Numbered from the stretch's first letter, positions 34,256 to 48,143 are shown. The stretch is 64,000 nucleotides of DNA from Saccharum officinarum (GCA_020631735.1 CM036223.1:5308191-5372190), one strand, 5' to 3'. Program-made: numbers and translations. Notes: generated by a model not told the origin, from the sequence alone.

Positions 34256-37200
34256 TGTAACACCTCTGGTGTTATGGAGACTAAAAATCTGCCATGTCAT
34301 CATATTGCATTGCAAAGCATCCATGATTAAGTCAACTACGATATGCATCAACTAAAACAAGTTTACATTCTTAGGTTGAATGTGCTTCTAAGATGTGTGA
34401 CTCGAACCGAAAACCCTAATTTCGAATGTCACCGTAAATACTTAGTTTATGCCCTACGTAATTTGAGGTGTATGACTGTATTATACACTAGTTCCAAGTG
34501 TAGTGTATGAACTCAAGTCCAACTCATAAAATGGAGCTTCAAGTTTGAGTTTCAATTTGGAATCCAAAAACTTATCGTGAGTTTTCCGATTCGAATTTGA
34601 ATTCAAATTTGATGAATTATTAAAAGATTTTAAAAAGTCAAATTGGTCAACCAAGAGCAACATTTGGTCAAACATGTGATGCTTGACTCAATGATGCCCT
34701 TGGATGATGGTGTGACCACTAAATAATCATCAATTAAAATAGCAACAGGTTTCAATTGGAAATTCTTCCGAAAACCCTAAATCCAAAACCCTGATTTTAC
34801 CCCTTTTGAAAGAATTCAAAATCTAAGCAAAATTTGGGAAAAAGTTTAAAACCAAATTTGTAGATCTTTTTAAGGGCTACAAGTTTGGTGTTTTGAGTTT
34901 TCAAAGTTTTATTGTAAAATGTGTAGTAATTTTTGAAAAGAAGCAAATTTCAAATTTGACCCATTTTAATCCCCATACTCAAATTTCAAAATAGAGGCAA
35001 AATTTGAAAATGGTTTGAATAGCAAAGTTCTAGGTCTTGGTTAGATGTACAACTTTGATGTTTTTTTAAGTTTCAATATAAAATTTCAAGTAATTTCTGA
35101 ATTACCAAATTCCAAAAAAGTGTTCCCTTTTGATTTTAAATTCAAATTTCAAAATCCAGTTCGAATTTGAAAAAAGTTTTCAACATGAAACTTGTAGATT
35201 TTGAAATTTTGAAGATTTCATATTTTGGGAATTTTTCAAGTTGCTACATGATTTTGGGAGGAATTTCAAAATTTTCGAGTAGGGTTTGGTGTTAGGGGGA
35301 AGCTACAGTGCACCGACGAATCACCACCTGGCAGCGCACAGCATGGGCGCCGGCGAGCCGCCGGGATGCTTCTAGGCCGTTCCCGCGAACTCTCGATCGC
35401 CACCTTGTTCGCGCGTGCCTTCTAGCACGCCAGTAGGGTCGGAGGCCCCTTTAAAAGGGCAAGCACGCCGTCGTTTTCTTCTTCTTTTCTCTGTTTTTAC
35501 CGTCGTCGCCGCCTAGCTCTGCCGCTCACCGCTGCCGCTGTTGAGCCGTCTCCGGCTAAAGCAATCATATCATCGAGTTTGCCTCACTCCCGCACACCTC
35601 CTCGGCTGCTTGCACCAGCCAATTCCGCCCGAATAGCCCGCACGGCCATCTCCTTTATCTTCTCCAACGAGCCGTGACCACCGTGCTCCCTCACATGGCC
35701 AGCCACCTCCACAGCCTCTCTGCGCCTGCCAGTTGCACCGCCATGCTCGCGGTGAGCCACTCCTGCTCTTGGTCTCTTCCATTTGGTTGCTACCAGCTTG
35801 AATCGTCGGGACGCCGTGAGCCGCAGCCACCGTGCCGCCATGGCCGGTGAGGTGCTACCTCCGCGGGGTCTGCGGCCGTGAGAGTTGTCCGATGAGGTTC
35901 GCGGTGTGGTGTAGATCGTGTTGGTCGGGTTGGTTGGGTCACCGGTGTCGTGGTCACTGGCCGACCACCATGCCGTCATGGCCGGGCCGCTGGGAGAGAG
36001 GGAGGATAGGGATGACAGGCGGGGTCGCCCTGTCAACGAGAGCGAGAGAGGGAGAGCGCGCGCACGTTGCTGGGCCACGCGGCCTGGTGTAACTGGGCTG
36101 GGCGTGAGCGAGCGCGGGCGAGCGTGAATGCGAGCAGATGGGCCACGCGCGTTGCTGGGCCGAGCCGAGAGAGAAGAGGAGAAGCGGCCCGAGCTGCAAT
36201 TTTTGTTTTCCTTTTTAAAAAATGTGAATAGTAGTAGTTTTTATTTATTTCAATAGATTTTTTGTGTACCTCCAAAAATTATGAAAATTTTTGTGTAAGC
36301 TTTTCAAAGTGTAAACTATCTAGGAAAAATAATAAATGCCAATTTTGTTTAGTTTTTGTAAGTTATTTAATTAGCTCAATTAAATATTAAATGCAAATTC
36401 TAGGAATTTTAGTAATTAAAATATTAATCTAAAAATCATGAAATTTATTTTTGACACTGTTTTAGACCATGGTTAATCTATAGAAAAAGTTTGAGCTCAA
36501 TTAGAGGAAGTTTGATTTATTCTTAATTTATGCTTTAATTATTTAAGTAATTAACTAAATGTTAAATTGATAACTTTAAGTGTTGTGTGCCCTTTTTGAT
36601 TGAGTGATGACCTTAGGTCATTAACCCTTAATGATCCTTGGTGCCTTAATTATTTGGTTGAGCTCATGTTTCACATGTTCTTTAGTAGTAATAATGTTGT
36701 TTAATGTAATATGTGTTAGTTAGTAGGTTTTGTGGTTTTGTAACTGTACCGCGAAGTGAAGTTGTACTCAAGTTGTTAATCGTGGCATATCATCGTTAAG
36801 CATCATGTTTATCACCGCATCATGTTGAAACATGTCATATACTCGTGTAGTTCCTGCTTTCGATGAGGTAAACTTTGTCGAGCAAGCTTCCGGAGAAGAA
36901 CAGTTGCTAGTGGGTTCTGGACCGGACGTTGGAGTTGTTGAGCCCGAACTAGTCGTCTCGTCTGAGCAAGACAAGCCTCGGTGCATTTAAACCCTTCCTT
37001 GAGTTTTTACAAATCTTTATCACTGGTACTAGGGTTTACTGCATTAAGTAATTAGGAGTTGAGTGATAACCCAATTGCTGCATTATCATCCTTGATTATT
37101 GTGATATCAACCTTGGTACCTGTTTTATATACAAATGCGTAGTATGCTTCGCCATGCGTATTAAGTTAGGCTTTTAAAATGAAATGCTTATATGGCCACG

Positions 37201-38372
37201 ATGGCATACTTGATGAATAATGAAATATGAGAATGAACTTGAAAGATCGGGTGGGTGGTTTGGCCACTGCTAACTTACATTGGGAAATGAGTCTCAATGT
37301 AGTTGTTTTTGTCTTATCAGTTAAGGACCGTACATTGTTGGCTCTCGTGTCAAGGAGTTTTTATTAGTACTGGCCATGTACCCACGTTGGGTAAGCCTTA
37401 CTTCGGCTATTCCATTACGAGAACGTCTAACCTCGCACTAGGAGTGGAGAGATGGCGAGAGTAGCGTGTACCCTCGGGGCTAGAATTGGACCGGGTTCGA
37501 GGAGTACTGTGCTCTCGGGTGACGATGGACATGTTCTGGTTTTGGGTGACCCAAGTAAGAGTTAATATATGCAAGATTCGGTTCTACATATGTCGTGTGG
37601 TTAGGAAGCTCCAGCTGGGTAAATCAAGCGATTCGAATTGTCGTTACTCCATGAGAAAGGAGTCTTGGCCTTGCACCAACATCGTAGTTAAGAACTAGAA
37701 TTGGAGGAAAGAATAAGAAAGAATCTCGATGAGAATTACTTTGATCTAGAATAGGATCACTTAGAATTGGTTAATGAATCTTAATTGATAAAATTAAAAG
37801 GTTAAAGGTAAGGACTTACTTTAGTAAGCTTTTCCGCAAAAGAAATTTTAATTCTTGAATACCCGTACCTTGATTCCCTAAAGCTAGCATGCCCTTGGAG
37901 TCTTTCTCTTAGTCAGGTAAGTCTTGTTGAGTACTCTCCATAATCAGTGTTTGTTAAACCCTTGTTGCAGGTGTGGTTCATGAGCAAGTCTGCTTTGAGC
38001 CTTGCTGCATGACCGTTGTTGTTGAAGAAAGTGACGACGAGTAGGTTGTGTGGCCTCTGGGCAAGGCACCTCATTTGGGTGTTGTAATAAAGTTACTACC
38101 GATACTCCACTACTACTGGTTTGTAATAATGCTACTTATGGTTTGAGGTTTGAAACTATGGTTTGCAAAATTAAGTTATGTAAGACTTCTGCTCTTTTAC
38201 TCTGATGGTATTTTGAATAAATTGTTGTAATATTGCAATACTCTTGTAATTGGATCTTGTTCGGAGGAAAGCAGACCTTTTAGGTTATGAGGTACATAAG
38301 TATGACTGTCATAGGTCATTATGACAATGACAGGTACATAAGAGCCATCATAATTTAGGAGGTTCTGTGACA
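34256..38372 (+). mobile_element. Solo LTR, Gypsy-like, 4117 bp, with GCCGG target duplication
   Basis: Begins tgtaacacctctggtgtta and ends ggttctgtgaca (TG...CA). It is flanked by identical gccgg at 34251-34255 and 38373-38377, a perfect 5-bp target duplication. No PBS follows and no PPT precedes it, and no gag or pol lies in or next to it, so it is a solo LTR left by recombination between two LTRs. The great length and TGTAACACC start fit the chromovirus (Tekay/Del) type; that assignment is from general family knowledge. Weak frames in the GC-rich middle (35400-36200) are not considered genes. Confidence 0.8.
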
Positions 38373-38377
38373 GCCGG

Positions 38378-38922
38378 AAAGGAGGGCGCGACCTAGCAAG
38401 GTGAGAAAAAAGATTTTTCAATTTCCATTTTTAAATAAATTTCAAATAACAGCTTCAAATAATATTTTGAGCAAGAAAATGACATTTTCTAGAAATGGCC
38501 CAAAAATGAAAGTTGCTTAGAAGTTAATCCTCTACAACTTTGATTTAGGGACTAATTAAAAATTTTGTATATATTTTGAATTGGGATGTAAAAGCTAAAT
38601 ATGAATGGTTTTTGACTATTTTCAAGAATATTTTTAAAAGCATATTTTGCCAAAAGTTTGAATACAAACTTTGCTCCAAATTGCATGATAAATATTTCTA
38701 AGTGATTTGCATTTACAACCAAATATATTTTATTGATCTAGCTAGCATAATCAGGGCAAAATAAATCTAAACAAGTATATGTAACATTCATGTTTCAAAG
38801 CGATGTTTCACATGTTTCAACTCAATGCTATACTTTTATTTTTCATGTGATCATGAATGCAAAATGATGCTCATGTGTATGATTTGCAATGCTAAATGCA
38901 TGCGTAACACCGGGGTGTTACA
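38378..38922 (-). mobile_element. Long LTR fragment, Gypsy-like, minus strand (proximal part)
   Basis: Read on the minus strand it starts TGTAACACCCCGGTGTTACG at 38922, the same type of terminus as the solo LTR, and proceeds through AT-rich sequence to the insertion point of that solo LTR. It is the 5' portion of the LTR whose remainder is at 32244-34255. Confidence 0.6.
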
Positions 38923-39198
38923 GCCATGTAACATACTGGCCCAGGGCATAACAGGATTAATAGGATACTCATACCAACAAGTTGTAACTTCTTTTCTGAA
39001 AGCTCATCTCCAAAGAACTTCAAAGTTAAGCGTGCTTGGCCTGGAGCGATAGGTGACCGACCGGGAAGTTCTTTCTAGGTGCGCACGAGTGAGGACAAAG
39101 TGCGTAGAAAAGACTTATATTGGTCTGTGAGGGCAGTCTATGTCCTAAAAAGCGGCCAGATATAAGCGGGCCCGGCCTCGAGGAGGTGGGACATTACA
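38923..39198 (+). mobile_element. 5S-rRNA-derived, Cassandra-like sequence
   Basis: Positions 39013-39070 match the 3' half of plant 5S rRNA: gaacttcaaagttaagcgtg (box A region) and gataggtgaccgaccggga (box C region), with several substitutions. The 5' half of 5S is not recognisable and there is no 3' T-run terminator. Cassandra TRIM retrotransposons carry such a 5S segment in their LTRs; the right edge gggacattaca fits an LTR end. The left edge is shared with or cut by the LTR terminus at 38922. It is not a functional 5S gene. Confidence 0.6.
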
Positions 39199-41170
39199 GA
39201 ATACGCAAGGCAAAGGTATAATCTAGGGTTTTTTTCACCGGTCAAAGGTTGTGTCGAGAAGTGCATGATCGGGTTTAGGATAGATGGTCATACTATCAAG
39301 AGGAGCAAACTTGTTTGTGTATTGATCATCTAGTACCACTCGAGTGATCTAACTATACATCGTTGCTAGGATCGTGGTGTGGTAAGTTGAGTGGTTAACT
39401 CCTTTAAAATGATTGTGAAAATGCTAACATACATACACATGGTGATGTACACTTGTGGTGTTGTCACATTTGCAAAGGAGGTGTCGTTTGAGAGGTGGAG
39501 AAGTGTGGAGACTCCCTCTCCCTCCTGCCGAGCTTACGAGGCAGGATTCGGTGAAGAAACGGAGGCGAACGGAGGTCACTGGGGTGACCGGACGCTGAAC
39601 CAGACGCGGTCACGGTTTGACCGAACGCGTTCGGTCAGTAGCAGCAGCAGTCAGGTGCGGGTCACTAGGGTTTTGCACCAGCGCGTTCGGTCACTCGCGA
39701 GACCGGCGCGTCCGGTCAGGTGCCAGAGATATAGCGAATGCGAAGGGTCGATCGGACACGGTGGCGCGTCCGGTCACGATCGACCGGACATGTCTGATCG
39801 TGAGTGGGTGCTTACTAGAATCGATCAGATGTTGGCACTGTGGCGTCCGGTCAGTTCTGCAGTGCGTCTGGTCGGTGCATCGCGGGCATAGTCGCTGTGC
39901 GATCGGCGTGTCCGGTCGGTTGAGCAACACGTCCGGTCGTTTGGTGACCGTTCGGGCGCTGAGTCGACCGTTGAGATCTGGCGTTCGACGTTGAACGGGG
40001 GCGACACGTGGACGACGTTGGGTGACCGGACGCAGTGCAGCGCGTCCGGTCATATCGACCGACGCGTCCGGTCGCTGCGAAAATTGCCCAGTGAAGGGGT
40101 AACGACTCTATTTGACCGTGGGGTTATAAATAGAAGTTGTGGCTGGCCTTGGCAGTAGCTGAGCACCTTTGTGTGTGCTTAGTTTGAGAAGCCTCCAACT
40201 CAGTTGGGCTTGCTAGATTGCGAATCAATAAGCTAGTGAGTGATTCTAGTGCGATTGCATCGTGAGGTTGCATCGAGTGGCACTAGGTGTTCGTGTTGCA
40301 AGCCGGTGGTGCTTGTTACTCTTGGAGGTTGCCACCTCCTAGACGGCTTGGTGGCTTGTGGCTCCGTCGAAGCTCGCAAGAAGATTGTGCGAGGCTCCGG
40401 AGAAGATTTATGAGGGGGATTGTGCTCACCCCGTAGGGATCGTGAAGAGCAACTCTAGTAGAGCGTGTCATTAAGCTACCACACTTGCGGTAGGTTCTTA
40501 CGGCGCCTTTGGGAGGCTCGGTTGTGGATACCGATTAGCCGCCGAACCGCGAGGTGTTGGTCAACACAATGGGGACTACCTTGGTGGCAACCAAGTGAAC
40601 CTCGATGAAAAATTATTGTGTCAACTTTGTGTATTTCTTCACGGTGGTTTGCATCCTCTCTACGCAAGTTTGTATTTTCTCTACGCAAGCTCTTGTAACT
40701 AGTTTGCTTTTGTAGCTAGCTAGTTACCTTCTTGCTTGTGTAGCTAGAAGTATCCCCTTTTCGTGGCTAATTTGGTTTGTATACCTTTTTAGTCACATTG
40801 CTTAGTTTGTGTAGTTAAGTAATTTGCGCTCTCTAATTTGGCATTGGTTGTCTTGTTGTTGAGCATTGCTAGTGAGCTTAGGGGCTTTGTGCTTTTGCTT
40901 CACTAGTTGTGTAGGAGCTCCCTCGGTTAGCAAAGTATTAGTGCATAAGTTTGTGTGACCTTGTTCTAAAATTGATTAGGTGAGCTCTTGCTAGTCCGGC
41001 ACCTTATTTGCTTGATTAGGATCTTTTGTAAGGTGCTAAAGTTATAGACAGAGGGGTGTAGTCTTAGCTAGACCGATAGTTTTAATTCTGTATTTGTTTC
41101 GGGTAGCCAGCACGATTAAGTTTTAGAAATGACTATTCACCCCTCTCTAGTCCGCCGTCTCGACCCTTCA
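39199..41170 (+). mobile_element. Sirevirus-like LTR, probably solo, plus strand
   Basis: Contains a CCGGACGCG-type box array (about 39585-40080) followed by TATAAATA at 40125-40132 and a long R/U5 part ending ctattcacccctctctagtc at about 41130-41150, the mirror of the edge of the 22524 LTR. No PBS follows and no gag or pol is present. The left boundary is uncertain (between 39199 and about 39265); the right end at 41170 (cccttca) is provisional. Open frames in the array are artefacts of CG-rich repetition. Confidence 0.65.
39585..40080. repeat. Second array of CGTCCGGTC/GACCGGACG boxes
   Basis: About fifteen intact or decayed copies of gcgtccggtc and gaccgaacgcg. The array is related to the one at 23493-24036 but more diverged; many copies have lost CpG (for example gcgttcggtc and cgtctggtc). 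It again lies immediately before a TATA box. Confidence 0.7.
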
Positions 41171-42079
41171 CTACGAAGTCCCACCCAAACTATATCATAC
41201 AGAAACACATTTATTTATCATATCACTTTAGAATAAGGATCCACGTCGGGATCTCAAGATCCAAATTTAATTGAAATCAAAATTCATCCGAGACTCCACA
41301 TGTTGGAAGAATCCAAATCGAAATTGAAAAACCTAAGGTATTGCAATATATATACATACACATAAAAAAGATTTTGAGAACAAAAACTCACAAACAAAAA
41401 AGCCAAACCGACACTTTCGGCACGACATGCTTCAGTACGACGCCATGTCATGTCTCCGTGCACTACGCGAAGTTAGTTGTGTCGTGTCGTGCCAACAAGC
41501 AAGCGCCGTCGAGCCGCCGGCATGTGGACGTGACCCCGGCCGTACATCGCTGTCGTCGGGCCATGGCTGCTTCCCTTGCCGCACGCCGTTGCCATGAAGA
41601 CGAGCCCCCGTGCCGTGTCATGCCAACAAGCAGCCACCACCATGCGGACGCGACCCCGGCCGCGCGTCGCCACCCGTCAGGCCGCGGCTGAGCCACTTGC
41701 TTCACGCCGTTGCCGTGAAGATGAGCCCCCGGATGTATGCCGCTGTGCGCCCCTGCCGTCGCGAGCACCGCCGGCGCAGCCGCCGTTACGCAGCCTGGCG
41801 TCGTTGCCGCGTGGCCTTGGCTTGGCGCGAAGCAACGCGTGCGCCACCGCTGCTCCATGCATTACATTTTATAATTTGATACTTGCTTTAATTGATACTG
41901 TCATATTATTCTTAATATATTAACTTCTATTATAGATATTGTGATCATCAAAAAAATATAGCTTTTAAATTTTATTAAAAAGGTAAAATATAAATAAATA
42001 TGCAACAGTACTCCTATACTCGTTTCTCGTTAATGTTTGATTTTTTATTTCTATTGCAACGCACGGGCATATTTACTAG
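41171..42079 (+). mobile_element. Helitron 3' terminus with GC-rich duplicated filler
   Basis: The right end reads ttgcaacgcacgggcat, then a short spacer and CTAG next to T (42076-42080), the conserved Helitron end. Upstream, 41487-41740 holds two direct copies (about 120 bp each) of a GC-rich unit with gtgccaacaagca, gaccccggccg and cacgccgttgcc. The 5' end (expected TC) was not identified, so the left limit is arbitrary. No RepHel gene is present. Confidence 0.5.
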
Positions 42080-43077
42080 TAAATACTATATAGCAAATCC
42101 TTTTAAGAGAAAAACCAACACATGGCATTCATTTGTCTCAAATTTCTGTGGCTTATAATTAGCTAATGCGTGTGTGCCTAGTGAGACTAATCCTTTTTAG
42201 AAAAACCAACACATGACGCTCATTTGTCTCAAATTTGGGCTTAGCTAATGCGTGTGTGCCTAGTGAGACTTGGTCCTTAGGGCACCCTCAACAATAGAGA
42301 GTTGTTAGAGTGTGCAGCGGCTCAGCTCACTATACCCATGAGCCGGCGCTTCTTGGGCCCAGGTCCACCGGAGCCCACAACATATATACCAAGGCAATGA
42401 GCATAACTCAACCCAAAAGACTAGCCCTAATAGGTGATGGCTGCTCCCGCCTTATATGTTGTGCTCCCCCAATATTAGTTACCAATGTGGGACTAAACCT
42501 AACAAGATTCAACTTCCTAGCTCGTATGAAATAAAAAAAAAGATAAACATAGAGTAACCTACTATATATCTTCCATAATCTTTTCTAAGCTGTGACTTGA
42601 CATGATACGGTGCCATAGTTTGACTATTTGTTTATTTTATATTATATTTTTTAGGGTTATAATTGGATAGTATATTTGATTACAAATCTAACCGTACCAA
42701 GTTTGTATTATAATAGTTAAAACTTTGTTAGTTAAATTATTGGTTAAAGATTTAAAACTTTGGATCATGGCATGCGTGTATGCCTTATAAAAGATTATGA
42801 GGGAGTAATTTTTAGTATAGAAAACATGTGAGCATGGATACACGAATCATATGAAAAGTTTGTGAGCTCTTAGGGTGTGTTTGGTTACCAGCCACTGCCG
42901 GTGATGCCGAAGGTGCAGCGCACTGCACTTGTGGCGTCAAATTTTGGTGGCATACTCCGTGGCAAATGTTCTACTGCAATTTTCTGCGGCAATATTTGTT
43001 GCGTCACCAATTAAGCAGGTGTTTCCGATTGTTATGGTGAGCCACAGCTATGGTGTAGCAACGTCCAATGATAAAAG
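42080..43077. other. Intergenic DNA with small repeat fragments
   Basis: A 70-bp stretch with aaaaaccaacacatg and cattcatttgtctc-like words is duplicated at about 42111 and 42195. Segment 42290-42520 resembles a retrotransposon end (accaatgtgggactaaac). From 42884 gggtgtgtttggttaccagcc looks like the edge of another MITE. No gene seen. Confidence 0.4.
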
Positions 43078-44420
43078 GATCTATGTATGGCTAGAGGGGG
43101 TGAATAGCCTATTGAAATTTCTAAAACTACAAAGACACTAGGAAAAGTTGATTAGTATAAAATACAATCCTAATAGTCTCTACTTTGCCTAGCCTAATCG
43201 AAGCAACGCAAGCTCCCCACACAAATCTAGTTGCAAGGACAAAAGATTAAGCACTCATGCACACTAGCTAACAACTAAAGGCTCTACATCTACACTGTTG
43301 AGCTAACAAGAGAACAACTAAACTACACTACTCACTAGAAAGCTAGCAACTAAACAAACTAGAGGGCTAGAACTACTAAGCAACAACATAAGAACAATAA
43401 ATCAAATGAAATTGCAAGTGTCGAGAGAGAAAATCAACGAGGGCAAATGACACAAAGATTTACCTCAAACGTCCCCTTGAGGTGGAGCCTTAGATCACCG
43501 CTTCACTTGGCCTTGCGAGCACACACAAGCTTGGCCCCTACGACAAATGGCACCACTACAAGATGGTAGATCACCAAGGACCTCTCCAAACCTCAATTGA
43601 TCTTACTAGAGTTACTCCTTTGCGAATCTCCCGGGGTGAGCACAAAGCCTCTCACAATAGCCAATGATCGGAGCCCCACACAACCACCCAAGTGGTGCTC
43701 AACGATCTCCGCAACCAGCAAACTGGCTAGGTGACGGCAATCACCAAGAATAACAAGAAATCCTGAGTCAGAAAGACTACCTAGTGCCACCTAATGCACA
43801 ATCTCTCAAATGTAAAGCACTAGATCACTCCCAATCTCACACAAATATAATCCAAGTAAGCAAGTGATTTGGAGTGTTTGCATTATTATCAGCTAAACAG
43901 TATTTTTCAGCTTGTTTTTTCAGCTGAAACAGTGTTTTTCTCTTCCAACAAATCAGTCAACAATGTTTTTCAGCCGGCTTATCAGCACAGCCGAACGGAG
44001 CCTAAAGGTATCAAGAGAGATCAAATGGCCAAATACACAAGTATATATAGAGCCAACCACTCAACTAGCCGGCCACTGGAAAGATTAAAACATGGGCACT
44101 ACACATATCCAGTGCACCACCGGACTCCACAATGGACAATCCCAACGGTTATATTCCAACGTTGAAAAATAGCCGTTACCCAGGCACATGTCCGCCACTC
44201 CGGTGCACACAACACAGGTCTAGTGCACTCTAAGCCTTCAAACCGCACCAAAACATGCACTATGGTAGAATAGTCCATGCACCACTCCCGTGCACACAGG
44301 ATAGGTCCAGTGCACACAACATCCCCAAAAACATCTCGAAACCCCTCTTTGCTAGAATAGTCCCCTGCCACACATCCGATGCCATGTACAGTGCACACTT
44401 GATGGAAAGGTGCTAGGCTG
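43078..44420 (-). mobile_element. Sirevirus-like LTR fragment, minus strand
   Basis: Opens with atggctagagggggtgaatagcc, the plus-strand image of a Sirevirus LTR 3' edge also present at 22524 and 31267. The layout repeats that LTR: tattcta-type R/U5 first, then a TATA candidate (tatatatag on the plus strand near 44041), then reiterated gtgcac boxes (44100-44400). It is interrupted by a MITE (43875-44003). The far edge is undefined and no coding region is attached. Confidence 0.55.
43875..44003. mobile_element. Short MITE of the GGCCCTGTTC family
   Basis: About 129 bp with interior cagcttgttttttcagctgaaacagtg and right edge cagccgaacggagcct. It matches the 11246-11374 copy in length and order. 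It lies inside the LTR fragment. Confidence 0.55.
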
Positions 44421-44424
44421 ATTT

Positions 44425-46345
<1,921 letters not shown>

Positions 46346-46500
46346 TCGGTAGCCACTTTGAGTTACAATAATTACTATGCTAATTTACGTGATTATAGTA
46401 ACTCCTTCTAAGTGGTTTACTATAATATTACGGTAAATATCCACATGTGTTATAGTAACACAAATATTGTAAATATGTATTCACTTTATCGTAAATTAAC
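46346..46500. mobile_element. Third copy of the palindrome arm, direct orientation
   Basis: Starts with gagttacaataattactatg and follows the left arm for about 150 bp (actataatattacggtaaat, tatcgtaaatt), more diverged than the two arms are from each other. It shows that the arm is a mobile repeat and not a unique local inversion. Confidence 0.65.
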
Positions 46501-46594
46501 ACCTTGTTTGGTTGAACTTATCCAGAATCAGACAGCCGTTCAGCAGTGTTTTTCAGCCGTTCAGCAGTGGTTTTAAAGCCAGCCGAACATGGTG
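46501..46594. mobile_element. Short MITE fragment of the GGCCCTGTTC family
   Basis: Opens accttgtttggttgaactt, includes a duplicated ccgttcagcagtg and closes ccagccgaacatggtg. It is shorter than the full-length copy at 11246. Confidence 0.45.
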
Positions 46595-46726
46595 AGTATA
46601 AAAATTAGGTGCCTGATTTGATAGATCACAAGCCAATGTGTTGACAGGTATTTATTGTTCCGTCGTATATGATGTATATTTTTAGGCCGTATAGATGTAG
46701 AGCGTAGCTAGCTGCAGTGCAACTAT

Positions 46727-46969
46727 GGGGCTGTTTAGTTGGCAAATTTTTTGGCGAAACGCTACTGTAGCAGTTTCGTTGTTATTTGGTAAATATTGTC
46801 CAATCATGGTCTAATTAGGCTTAAAAGATTTGTCTCGTCCATTTCGTCTAAATTGTGTAATTAGTTTTATTTTTTATCTATATTTAATGTTTCATGCATG
46901 TGTTCAAAGATTCGATGTGACGGAGAATCTGAAAATTTTGGCAAAATTTTTGGTATCTAAACGGTGCCT
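46727..46969. mobile_element. Tourist-like MITE
   Basis: Edges ggggctgtttagttggc and ctaaacggtgcct, with interior gctactgtagcagtttcgtt and ggtctaattaggctt. A full-length, diverged member of the family found throughout this part of the window. Confidence 0.7.
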
Positions 46970-47090
46970 ATATCCTACTGCTGGCCCGCCACTGCTGCAT
47001 GCAGTGTCTATGCAAAGGTATTTATTGTTGGCTGGTGCAGCTAGCAGTGGTAGAAGTAGAAGCATCCGTTTATCGCGCCTGGTTTATCCT

Positions 47091-47345
47091 CCCAAAACTT
47101 TACAAGCTAGCGTATCAAATGTTTGATACATGGTGAAGTATTAAATGTAGATTAAAAACTAATTACATAGATTACGTGTATTTTGCGAGATAAATTTTTT
47201 AATCCTAATTAGTCCGTAATTAGACAATGTCGTGCTACAGTAACATATGCTAATAGTGGATTAATTAATTTTAATAAATTTATCTTACAGTTTACATACG
47301 ATTTTTGTAATTAGTATCCGAACATCTTTTTCAACGTCCCATAAA
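47091..47345. mobile_element. Decayed Tourist-like MITE
   Basis: Interior words gtattaaatgtagattaaaa, tttgcgagataaatttttt and cctaattagtccgtaatt match the family. The left edge resembles ggtttatcctcccaaaact. Termini are too decayed to define exactly. Confidence 0.4.
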
Positions 47346-47912
47346 ATATTGGACGTGACACCCTAAAACTTCAAGAGTGTTCTTTTCTAGACGTCTGTCT
47401 CTGGATCTCGGGAATACGATCCGGCCCATGTACAGTAGCAACAGTACTGGCTTGCTGCGCATGCAACAAGTCTACAGTAGCACAGGCCAGAGCAAGAAGC
47501 AACGACGATCGACGTCATGCTGCTGCTGCTTCTGCAAGTAGCGAGTAGGAGTAGCTCTTGCCATTCTTTTCTTCCCTGGCTCGACAAAGTTGACAAAGTT
47601 AATGTCTGTCAGAAACTGTTTTCGTCCACGCATTTACCTTTTTCCATCCGATCCGATCTTTCCGGCCGTTTGTCTAGCTCGTGTACTAGCGACGGAGTAC
47701 GGAGTATGTTCGATCCTCTTCTTCAAATAATAATAAAAATGTATAGGGAACCTGTAGAACAAAATGATATCTGAAACATGTACATGAGTTAAATTACATG
47801 CATGCCACTCGTGTATGAATTGAAAATATAAGAGAATTTCTAATGGAGCATTCAACACATGAATTAGAAGAAAGGGATAGACACAAACTATATGAATCAT
47901 ATATGTATATAA
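47346..47912. other. Intergenic DNA, nothing recognised
   Basis: No gene or RNA recognised. Short frames on both strands around 47390-47930 have no domain. Confidence 0.4.
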
Positions 47913-48143
47913 GGGCGTGTTTGGTTGCAATGTGTTAAAGTTTAACTCCCATCACATCAATGTTCCCTCAAATGCATATAGTACCAAATGTAGACTAATT
48001 GCATGCATGTCGACACAGATTAGGAGTAATTTACGAGACGAATCTATTAAACCTAATTAGTCCAGGATTGGAAACTTTTTGTCAAATATGACGAAAGTGC
48101 TACAGTGTTTGTTAACCTTTAACTCCTCAAACCAAACACCCCC
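47913..48143. mobile_element. Tourist-like MITE with TAA target duplication
   Basis: Runs from gggcgtgtttggttgc to caaaccaaacaccccc and is flanked by taa on both sides (47910-47912, 48144-48146). The interior is close to the 6354-6582 copy (gcatgcatgtcgacacagatt, ttacgagacgaatctatt). Confidence 0.85.

Noticed and set aside
33456..34260. Possible gene in the GC-rich stretch right of the gap
   Set aside because: Frames on both strands overlap, have no domain, and the stretch is continuous with an LTR interrupted by a solo LTR.
34256..38922. A single 4.67-kb LTR ending at the ggtgttaca at 38922
   Set aside because: The flanks gccgg and gccat do not match, whereas an end at 38372 gives a perfect GCCGG duplication.
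39013..39070. Functional 5S rRNA gene
   Set aside because: Only the 3' half is similar, boxes are mutated and no T-run terminator follows; it fits a Cassandra-like LTR segment.
41341..41923. Arg/Ala-rich frames of 115-131 codons
   Set aside because: They come from a duplicated GC-rich unit read in several phases on both strands; no domain.
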